Below, one piece after another: positions 7,269-12,555 of a stretch of 12,555 nt of DNA. Where the stretch lies: positions 1-12,555 of the forward strand of contig CAZLRZ010000026.1 of the NCBI GenBank assembly GCA_964562165.1. Direction: 5' to 3'. A program made the translations under genes and the position numbers. The stretch comes from JAKQLP01 sp964562165. Its GTDB lineage: Bacteria; Patescibacteriota; Dojkabacteria; B142; OLB20. The notes below the pieces were generated by a model. That model made no database searches and was not told where the DNA came from. It saw nothing but the letters and a program-made list of their open reading frames with translations. The first letter of the stretch is position 1, and every line of letters begins with the position of its first letter.

Positions 7269-7343
7269 TGGTGAGTCGGGCGGGGCTCGAACCCGCAACC
7301 ACCGGCTTAAAAGGCCGCTGCTCTACCATTGAGCTACCGACCC
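7269..7343 (-). tRNA. tRNA-Lys, anticodon TTT
   Basis: The 75-nt minus-strand sequence folds into a full cloverleaf. The acceptor stem is GGGTCGG paired with CCGACTC (one G-U), with discriminator A and an encoded CCA end (7271-7269). The D arm is GCTC-AATGGTA-GAGC. The anticodon loop is CTTTTAA, giving anticodon TTT for lysine. The T arm is GCGGG-TTCGAGC-CCCGC. The first pair of the anticodon stem (27-43) is a G-G mismatch; the other four pairs are Watson-Crick. Its 5' 21 nt overlap the end of yraN, so it is probably co-transcribed with the rplS-rnhB-yraN block or from a promoter inside yraN. A T-rich run (on the minus strand just after the CCA, near 7261-7267) could aid termination, but there is no strong hairpin. 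Confidence 0.96.
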
Positions 7344-7763
7344 AGATAAAACATTTTCAAAATGCTTTATAGAGGTTAATCTGTAATTATCGTACTCTAA
7401 GCCAATAAAATCAAGCCTAAAAGGGCTATTTAGCGATTTATGGTTATAAAGCCAAATATTTATAGTTTTATATAATCTATAAAGCTTTTTTTTATTTAAA
7501 AGATCTACTGAGCTAATATATTTTGTGTTTGTGCTTTTAACTTCAACAAACACTATTATATTTTTATACGTAGCAATTATATCTATTTCTCCGACTTTTT
7601 GAAAGTAGTTACGGGACAAAATTTTATATCCCTTTTTAGTTAGATAATTTACGGCAATTTGTTCGGAATGGCTACCCTTTTGTTGATTGTTCCCTTTTGG
7701 CAATAAATTCCCTAATTGGTTTATAGGTTTTTCTATGTTCTTCACAGATTCCATACTTTTCAA
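7323..7763 (-). CDS. yraN: YraN/UPF0102 family endonuclease-like protein
   Basis: UPF0102 proteins have a restriction-endonuclease-like fold and are thought to be DNA-processing nucleases; their substrate is not firmly known. The core is clear: QQKGSHSEQIAVNYLTKKGY, then RNYFQKVGEIDIIATYKNIIVFVEVKS, giving the E34/D61/E74-x-K76 PD-(D/E)xK-type site. The start is uncertain. The frame opens at TTG 7763, an ATG lies at 7754, and a TTG at 7703 is preceded by AGGGA at good distance; all lie inside rnhB, which ends at 7672. The natural family end (IKHFENVL) falls just before the tRNA, and the frame then runs on six codons into tRNA-Lys before a TAG at 7325-7323. The rplS-rnhB-yraN order is conserved in bacteria and supports the identity. 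Confidence 0.85.
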   Translation of the reverse strand: MKSMESVKNIEKPINQLGNLLPKGNNQQKGSHSEQIAVNYLTKKGYKILSRNYFQKVGEIDIIATYKNIIVFVEVKSTNTKYISSVDLLNKKKLYRLYKTINIWLYNHKSLNSPFRLDFIGLEYDNYRLTSIKHFENVLSGSVAQW

Positions 7764-8382
7764 GAGCTAATTGATGCATTTTAGTACCATATCCCTTATT
7801 ATTCTTAAAGTCATATTGCGGGAATATCTTATCTATTTTATGCATTTCAGTGTCATGCGTTACTTTTGCAACAATTGCTCCGCAAGAAATAGCGTAATGC
7901 AATCTATCGCCATCAATAATAGATCTATACTCAATTGGTAAATTTTTAAATCTAAATCTGCCGTCAATTAGAGCGATTATCTTTTTCCCTTCGCATTTGG
8001 GTAAAGCCAAAACATGAAGAATTAGTTCAAGCATAGAAATATTTATGACTTTCACTAATCCGATTTCATCGATTTCTTTGGCACTTACACTAACAAAAAA
8101 TCTATTCTCAGGTTTTAAACTTAAAAAACAACTTTCTCTTTGAGGTTCAGAAAGAAGCTTTGAGTCTTTTATAAGTGTGTTTATGGAATATTTTTCTTTA
8201 TTATCATAAATATATGCGCCAAGATGCATAGGGCCAGCCCATGGGCCACGACCTGCTTCGTCTATACCTACGACAAAATCGTATCCTTGAGATAATAGAG
8301 ATTCTTCTAATGTATTGGTTGGATTATTCTGCTTTTGATACTTCTGTGGTTGCTGTTTCAATTTCTTTTTGATCTTCAACAA
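7672..8382 (-). CDS. rnhB: Ribonuclease HII
   Basis: RNase HII cuts RNA in RNA-DNA hybrids and initiates removal of misincorporated ribonucleotides from DNA. The acidic catalytic set is present: D41 and E42 in GIDEAGRGPWAGP, D140 in IALIDGR and D177 in VAKVTHD. KGYGTKMH and the C-terminal HRKTYKP complete the family pattern. The usual Arg before the last Asp (VTRD) is His here. No ATG occurs before the catalytic core: the frame opens at tandem TTG codons (8382 and 8379) and has another TTG at 8361, all within rplS. The true start is therefore non-ATG and unresolved, and the Lys/Gln-rich first ~25 residues may not be translated in full. It overlaps rplS by up to 59 nt and yraN by up to 92 nt. 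Confidence 0.9.
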   Translation of the reverse strand: MLKIKKKLKQQPQKYQKQNNPTNTLEESLLSQGYDFVVGIDEAGRGPWAGPMHLGAYIYDNKEKYSINTLIKDSKLLSEPQRESCFLSLKPENRFFVSVSAKEIDEIGLVKVINISMLELILHVLALPKCEGKKIIALIDGRFRFKNLPIEYRSIIDGDRLHYAISCGAIVAKVTHDTEMHKIDKIFPQYDFKNNKGYGTKMHQLALEKYGICEEHRKTYKPIREFIAKREQSTKG

Positions 8383-8770
8383 CTACTTCTGGAGCAAGTT
8401 CTTCGGGTACTGCAACACCTTCTTTGATCTTCAAAGCTCTTTTACCTATTCTTTTTCGCATATAATAGATTTTGCTTTTTCGAACAACACCGGTTTTGAG
8501 TATTTTAATTTTTGAAATGTTTGGGGAATTTAAGGGTATAATTTTTTCTACGCCTACTCCCATACTTATTTTTCGGATGGTGAAAGTTTTTCTGATTCCA
8601 GAACCTTTGATTGCAATAACAATACCTTTAAAAATCTGAATCCTTTTTTTATCCCCTTCTCTAACTATTGTGCTAACAGCAAGTGTATCGCCAACATCGA
8701 ATTTAGGTAGATCTTTTATGAATTTAGATTCTAATTCCATAATTTTTTGCTCATTCATTTTGTTCAACAT
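8324..8770 (-). CDS. rplS: 50S ribosomal protein L19
   Basis: L19 is a large-subunit protein at the 30S-50S interface. The core matches the family: FDVGDTLAVSTIVREGDKKRIQIFKGIV, then TFTIRKISMGVGVEKIIPLNSPNI and GVVRKSKIYYMRKRIGKRALKIKE. The 148-residue product is longer than the usual ~115 because of an acidic, Val/Glu-rich tail (about residues 115-148) that overlaps the start of rnhB in another frame. The start is either ATG 8770 or ATG 8758; the latter begins MNEQKIMELE, which is closer to typical L19 starts. Neither has a Shine-Dalgarno. A promoter-like element lies directly upstream (8789-8817), so this gene probably opens the rplS-rnhB-yraN-tRNA transcript. Confidence 0.95.
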   Translation of the reverse strand: MLNKMNEQKIMELESKFIKDLPKFDVGDTLAVSTIVREGDKKRIQIFKGIVIAIKGSGIRKTFTIRKISMGVGVEKIIPLNSPNISKIKILKTGVVRKSKIYYMRKRIGKRALKIKEGVAVPEELAPEVVVEDQKEIETATTEVSKAE

Positions 8771-8788
8771 AATAATATCAACGGATTG

Positions 8789-8817
8789 ATTTTAACATCT
8801 AATCAGACATTAGACAA
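8789..8817 (-). promoter_or_regulatory. Candidate promoter of rplS with internal inverted repeat
   Basis: On the minus strand, TTGTCT (8817-8812) and TAAAAT (8794-8789) are spaced by exactly 17 bp, a sigma-70-like arrangement ending about 19 bp before ATG 8770. The spacer carries a perfect inverted repeat, TCTAAT-N5-ATTAGA (+ strand 8798-8814), which might be an operator or chance. If used, the leader would be very short. Location between recX and a ribosomal-protein gene makes a promoter plausible. Confidence 0.45.
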
Positions 8818-8833
8818 TCGTTATTGGATAAAT

Positions 8834-9475
8834 TTAATTAAAAAGTTCTTTAATTAATTCGTAATTGTACCCTTTTCGAAGTAAATAAGAAACAATCTTT
8901 TGTTTTTCTTTTAAACCGACCGATTGCAGATCAATATCTTTATATTTCTTTTCGATTATTTTTAGGATTTTACCCTTTTCGTCTTCTGGCGGATAAATAT
9001 TATTGAGGTTCTCTTCAATAATATTTTCTGAAACACCCTTGCTAAGCAACTCGTATTTTATTTGTTTACGACTTAAGTTTCTAAAGTCCACTCTATTGTT
9101 GATCCACCATTCGGTAAACTCATGATCGCCAATGTACTTTTTTTCTGTTAAATACTCAATGATCGAATTAGACAGCTCAATTTCGACATTGGATTTTTCT
9201 TTAATTTCGTATTTTCTTTTTAAAACTTTATCGATATATTCTGCGACTTCTTTTGTTGATCTTGGTCTTATAGCGATAAGTTCAATCACAGATTGAATAA
9301 TGCTTGCCTTCTTTTCTTCTTTTTGAATTTCTCGGATTTCAGTTTCTGTGATGAACTTACCCTGAAATATGTTAAACTTAGCTATCGAATTTAAACTTAA
9401 ACGAAAGTTAAGCCCTATATCAGTTGTGGCATAAATTGATTTGTCTTTGTTTTGTTTTAAGGAAATAATTTGCAT
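8834..9475 (-). CDS. recX: Regulatory protein RecX
   Basis: RecX binds RecA filaments and limits RecA recombinase activity. The start chosen is ATG 9475, which gives a 213-residue product beginning MQIISLKQNKDKSIYATTD. This matches the usual RecX opening, where a short strand is followed by a charged turn; the frame stays open beyond it only because of the N gap. Tandem three-helix repeats follow: SVIELIAIRPRSTKEVAEYI, then IIEYLTEKKYIGDHEFTEWW-INNR, ISRKQ-like SRKQIKYELLSKGVSENII and the final IVSYLLRKGYNYELIKELF. The start lies six bases from the gap, so its ribosome-binding site and promoter are not visible. recA is not in the window. Together with recO at the other end, the region carries two RecA-modulating proteins. 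Confidence 0.87.
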   Translation of the reverse strand: MQIISLKQNKDKSIYATTDIGLNFRLSLNSIAKFNIFQGKFITETEIREIQKEEKKASIIQSVIELIAIRPRSTKEVAEYIDKVLKRKYEIKEKSNVEIELSNSIIEYLTEKKYIGDHEFTEWWINNRVDFRNLSRKQIKYELLSKGVSENIIEENLNNIYPPEDEKGKILKIIEKKYKDIDLQSVGLKEKQKIVSYLLRKGYNYELIKELFN

Positions 9476-9481
9476 TGGTTT

Positions 9482-9581
9482 NNNNNNNNNNNNNNNNNNN
9501 NNNNNNNNNNNNNNNNNNNNNNNNNNNNNNNNNNNNNNNNNNNNNNNNNNNNNNNNNNNNNNNNNNNNNNNNNNNNNNNNN
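9482..9581. other. Assembly gap (100 N)
   Basis: Exactly 100 unknown bases separate the recX start from the vanY fragment. A round number of Ns usually marks a scaffold join of unknown length, so the true distance may differ. The missing sequence should contain the vanY 5' end, including any signal peptide, and the divergent promoters for recX and vanY. Confidence 0.97.
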
Positions 9582-10157
9582 TATTTGGTATTGATCAATA
9601 AACTTTCAAAGCTCGAAGAGGATTACATTCCGGCGGATTTAGTATCTTTATCTGATCTTAAAGTAAATACAAGTGGAAATATTTTGTTGCGAAAAGATCC
9701 TGCAGAGGCTGTCTTAGAGCTTCAAAACGAACTAAAAAATCAAGGAGTAACAATTAGAGTTAATTCGGGTTGGAGAGATTTTAAAAGCCAAGAAGGCGCT
9801 TTAACTTATTGGATCAATGCCCTTGGATTCAACCAGGGGAGTAAATATGCAGCACCGATCGGCGGCAGTGAACATCATTTGGGCACGGTTGTTGATATTG
9901 TTAGTTCCGAAAATAATTATAAGTTATTACCTAGTTATACAAATACTAAACTTCATAGGTTTATGAGCGAAAATGCATATAAATACGGATTTGTTTTGTC
10001 ATTCCCAAAGGGCCAGGAAAACATCACTGGATACACATATGAACCCTGGCATTACAGATATGTTGGATTAGAAACCGCTAAATTCTTAAAAGAAAATAAT
10101 ATTACTTTGGTCGAGTACTTACATCGAATCAATAACTATTGCTTAATTAGCCAGTAA
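9582..10157 (+). CDS. VanY-type D-alanyl-D-alanine carboxypeptidase, 5' end lost in gap
   Basis: The enzyme is a zinc metallopeptidase (M15B family) that removes the terminal D-Ala from peptidoglycan stem peptides outside the membrane. The frame is open directly from the first base after the gap; 191 residues are visible. It begins at YLVLINKLSKLEEDYIPADL, typical of the start of the VanY catalytic domain. Catalytic features, numbered from the visible fragment, are R65 and Q70 in SGWRDFKSQ, zinc ligands H98 and D105 in GGSEHHLGTVVD, and E154 with ligand H157 in YEPWHYRY. The domain is therefore intact, and only the N-terminal export signal or anchor and linker are missing. The glycosyltransferase gene follows after 17 nt. 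Its presence implies that the cell makes, or at least processes, peptidoglycan. Confidence 0.92.
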   Translation, partial: YLVLINKLSKLEEDYIPADLVSLSDLKVNTSGNILLRKDPAEAVLELQNELKNQGVTIRVNSGWRDFKSQEGALTYWINALGFNQGSKYAAPIGGSEHHLGTVVDIVSSENNYKLLPSYTNTKLHRFMSENAYKYGFVLSFPKGQENITGYTYEPWHYRYVGLETAKFLKENNITLVEYLHRINNYCLISQ

Positions 10158-10174
10158 AATACTACAATTAGCTT

Positions 10175-12544
10175 ATGAAAATCGGAATAGACATAACATT
10201 TTTAAAAGACCAATATTCTAACAGGGGTATCGGGACCTATGGTAAAGAATTAATTAAAAATATTGTGCAGGATCAAGCTACCGAATTTGTCTTGTTTGGC
10301 TTTGATGATTCTAAATCTAACTATGATGCACTTAATATTAGAAAACAAACTAATATTAAATTCGTTTCTTTAGGGAAATCGAGAGTTTCAAATATTTCCA
10401 ATCTATATTATTTTAAGTTCTCATATAAACGAAAGATTCTAAAGGAGAAGCTTGATTTGTATTTTGCTCCTCATCTAGAGCGTGGATTGCCCGTAAACTT
10501 AGTGAAAACAGCCGTAATGGTCCACGATGTAATCCCATTAATCAATAATTCATTTTCTTCTAGGCCCGGTATAGCCAATCAAGTTAAGGGTATGTTTTAT
10601 AGACATAATCTTGATAATGCCAAGCAAGCGGATTTGATTCTAACTAACTCAGATTTTAGTAAAAGAGAGCTAATTACTAAGGCCGGCTTTGATGAAAACA
10701 AAATCAAAAGAATTTATTTAGGGATAAAGAACAATTTCAGAGCGATAAATATTGATCAAGATACTAGAGAAATCCGAAGGATTTTGCTTTTATACAAAGT
10801 CTCTAAACCATATATTCTGTATTATGGAGGTCTTGAGGCAAATAAAAATGTAGTAAGCATTATTCATTCATTTAGAAATGTAATCAAACGATTCCCAGAC
10901 TTAAAATTAGTTATAGTTGGCAAAGAATTTAAAATCGGATGGGACGGTAAAGTCCAAGCCTTAACAATTCCCGCAAAAGAAATCCTTTCCTTAGTTGATG
11001 ATCTAAAGTTAAAACACAATTTGATTTTCACAGGCGAGGCTGACAACGATCACCTACCAATCATTTTAAACAACGCTGAGGCATTTATTCACATATCTGA
11101 ATATGAAGGTTTTGGATTTTCTGTATTAGAGGCAATGGCAGCAAATATTCCAACAATTTCTGCTAGACGAAGTTGTTATCCTGAAATTTTGGGAGAAGCG
11201 ACCCATTTTGTTGATCCTAAAAATATTGAATCCATAACAGAAGGAATACTTAAAGTACTTGAAGACGAAAAATATAAAAAAGAATTAATTAAAAGGGGAA
11301 ATGCATTATCAGACGAATATAATTGGACAAAAACAGCGAAAGAAACTTTGCAAGTTTTTAAAGAAGAATCCCAAAAAATTCCAAGCTTGAAAATTAATTA
11401 TTTAATTACAAATTTCTACCCAATTAAAGGTGGTGCTGAACATAACTGCTTAAACCTTGCTAAAAGTTCTGTCCAAAATGGCCATAAAGTGACAGTCTTA
11501 ACTAGCGACAGCAATAATAAATCTTTAAATCCTATCGATAATTATGAAAGTATTAATATCATCAGATCAAAAAAACTAAATAATAAATACTATCTTGGCT
11601 TTTACCCTAATCTATTATCATCCCTTTTAAAAAACAAATCTGACATATTACATGTTCATGGGTTTGGCTTTATTTGGCACGATTTTTGTTTAATTATCAA
11701 GAAAATCCTTCAACCATCTACTATTTTCATTAATACTCCTCATGGACCATTTATGGCTCATGGTCAATATGGGTTTTTTAAAAGAACTTTGAAATCGATT
11801 TTCACATTTATTCAAAGAATATATTTAAATTGGATCTACTCCTACGTAATTGCTGTAAACCCTTTACAATCAGAATGGATTTCAAAAGAATACGGCATTT
11901 CAAAATCTAAAATTTTCTATATACCCAATTCAATCCCTAACGACTTTACAGAGTATAAAAAAGATGATGAAGTCATATCTAAATTAAAACTTGAAAAGAA
12001 GTTTGTTGTTTCGTTTATTGGAAGATTTGAAAAATACAAAGGTTTACAAGATCTTGTAAATGCGGTGATTAAACTTAAAGAGACCCACAAAAGCCTATCC
12101 CTTGTGGCAATTGGGAATAAAGGCGAATATCTTGACGAAGTAAATAAAATAATTAGTGATAATAAAGCTGAATCATATATTCATATTTTGCAAAACCCCA
12201 AAAATGACACTTTAAAAACCGTTTTAGAAGTTTCAAAGGTTTTTGTAATGCCCAGTTCATGGGAAGCTTTTGGGATTAGTATTATCGAAGCAATGGCTTT
12301 TCACAATGCTGTAATTTCTACACGTACCGAAGGTGGCGAGTTCCTCATCAAAGAAGATGAAAATGGTTACTTATACAATTTTGGAGATGTAATTGATTTA
12401 ACAAGCAGGCTTGAAGTTTTAATTAAAAACAAAGAAAAGCTGCTAGTAATGCAAGAAAACAATTTCTTAAAATCCAAAGATTTTCTACAAGATAACATAT
12501 ATTATAAGTACAAGGAATTACTTAAAACTGCCTTAAAAAAATGA
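10175..12544 (+). CDS. Tandem fusion of two GT4-family glycosyltransferases
   Basis: The 789-residue protein contains two complete GT-B-fold glycosyltransferases that likely add sugars from nucleotide-sugar donors to a lipid-linked or surface glycan at the cytoplasmic membrane face. Unit one (about 1-395) opens KIGIDITFLKDQYSNRGIGTY, has MVHDVIPL and ADLILTNSDFSKREL, then the donor half with ILYYGGLEANKNV and the EX7E motif E311/E319 (EGFGFSVLE). Unit two (about 405-789) opens KINYLITNFYPIKGGAEHN, has HVHGFGF and TPHGPF, then VSFIGRFEKYKGLQDLV and EX7E residues E697/E705 (EAFGISIIE). No stop or frameshift lies between them. The second unit starts at a TTG codon (11387) that would make a typical GT4 N-terminus. 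Both donor sites look intact. The next gene overlaps by ATGA, indicating a longer polysaccharide cluster. Sugar specificity cannot be read. Confidence 0.9.
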   Translation: MKIGIDITFLKDQYSNRGIGTYGKELIKNIVQDQATEFVLFGFDDSKSNYDALNIRKQTNIKFVSLGKSRVSNISNLYYFKFSYKRKILKEKLDLYFAPHLERGLPVNLVKTAVMVHDVIPLINNSFSSRPGIANQVKGMFYRHNLDNAKQADLILTNSDFSKRELITKAGFDENKIKRIYLGIKNNFRAINIDQDTREIRRILLLYKVSKPYILYYGGLEANKNVVSIIHSFRNVIKRFPDLKLVIVGKEFKIGWDGKVQALTIPAKEILSLVDDLKLKHNLIFTGEADNDHLPIILNNAEAFIHISEYEGFGFSVLEAMAANIPTISARRSCYPEILGEATHFVDPKNIESITEGILKVLEDEKYKKELIKRGNALSDEYNWTKTAKETLQVFKEESQKIPSLKINYLITNFYPIKGGAEHNCLNLAKSSVQNGHKVTVLTSDSNNKSLNPIDNYESINIIRSKKLNNKYYLGFYPNLLSSLLKNKSDILHVHGFGFIWHDFCLIIKKILQPSTIFINTPHGPFMAHGQYGFFKRTLKSIFTFIQRIYLNWIYSYVIAVNPLQSEWISKEYGISKSKIFYIPNSIPNDFTEYKKDDEVISKLKLEKKFVVSFIGRFEKYKGLQDLVNAVIKLKETHKSLSLVAIGNKGEYLDEVNKIISDNKAESYIHILQNPKNDTLKTVLEVSKVFVMPSSWEAFGISIIEAMAFHNAVISTRTEGGEFLIKEDENGYLYNFGDVIDLTSRLEVLIKNKEKLLVMQENNFLKSKDFLQDNIYYKYKELLKTALKK

Positions 12545-12555
12545 AAAAATCTAAA
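12541..12555 (+). CDS. Start of a further gene, cut by the window edge
   Basis: An ATG at 12541 overlaps the TGA stop of the glycosyltransferase gene (ATGA) and is followed by AAA AAA TCT AAA, giving M-K-K-S-K. This 4-nt stop/start overlap is a common sign of translational coupling, and a basic N-terminus is compatible with a cytoplasmic or signal-bearing protein. Only five codons are visible, so neither function nor reality of the gene can be confirmed. Confidence 0.5.

Noticed and set aside
9441..9598. Open frames running through the N gap on both strands (an extended recX and an extended vanY-containing protein)
   Set aside because: The continuity is produced by the unknown bases. The recX family start at 9475 and the vanY domain start after 9582 explain the coding; residues translated from Ns carry no evidence.
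10864..11046. 60-codon frame antisense to the first glycosyltransferase unit
   Set aside because: It overlaps a conserved donor-binding region and has no independent support.
1..12555. UGA recoding to glycine, as in some Patescibacteria (Gracilibacteria, SR1)
   Set aside because: TGA ends recO and the glycosyltransferase fusion at sensible family ends, and no gene needs an internal TGA.
1..12555. CRISPR array, insertion sequence, phage or integrative element, including tRNA-Lys as an attachment site
   Set aside because: No spaced direct repeats, transposase or integrase frames, or repeated tRNA 3' end were seen; the DNA around the tRNA is ordinary chromosomal coding sequence.

Overview
The window is AT-rich and densely coded, with genes on both strands and almost no intergenic space. 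Small single-copy housekeeping genes, a sortase, several membrane-anchored surface proteins, a B12-type ribonucleotide reductase, very tight or overlapping gene joins and scarce Shine-Dalgarno sequences suggest a small-genome bacterium. A Patescibacteria/CPR lineage (for example Dojkabacteria, Katanobacteria or Microgenomates) fits best. That placement is an inference from gene style, not from a marker tree. The standard genetic code works throughout: TGA is used as a stop and is never needed as an internal sense codon. A run of 100 Ns (9482-9581) marks a scaffold gap, so this is probably a draft or metagenome assembly.

Region 1 (1-5934, + strand) reads as one compact operon. It holds the 3' part of an adenosylcobalamin-dependent ribonucleotide reductase (nrdJ), recO, a cytidylate-kinase-like P-loop protein, and four consecutive genes whose products are predicted to sit outside the membrane on an N-terminal anchor. 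Those four are a fibronectin-III-like protein, a sortase, a DUF3179 protein and a cyclophilin-type peptidyl-prolyl isomerase. Spacings in the last part are 3, 1, 0 and 15 nt. The operon meets a convergent gene after only 15 bp.

Region 2 (5950-9475, - strand) contains, in transcription order, recX, rplS (L19), rnhB (RNase HII), yraN (UPF0102 nuclease-like), tRNA-Lys(TTT) and an MFS transporter. rplS-rnhB-yraN is a conserved bacterial block. Here it is squeezed: rnhB begins inside rplS, yraN begins inside rnhB, and yraN terminates inside the tRNA gene.

Region 3 (9582-12555, + strand) starts at the gap. It has a VanY-type D-Ala-D-Ala carboxypeptidase whose 5' end is lost in the gap, then a 789-residue protein made of two complete GT4-type glycosyltransferases in tandem, then the first codons of another gene joined by an ATGA overlap. 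This looks like the start of an envelope or polysaccharide cluster.

The themes are DNA precursor synthesis and repair (nrdJ, recO, recX, rnhB, yraN), translation (rplS, tRNA-Lys) and cell-envelope construction (sortase module, vanY, glycosyltransferases). The least understood part is the surface module at 2865-5934. The most striking architectural detail is the yraN stop codon lying within the tRNA. No CRISPR array, insertion sequence, phage gene or integration site was seen, and there is no gene-free stretch longer than 300 bases apart from what the N gap may hide.
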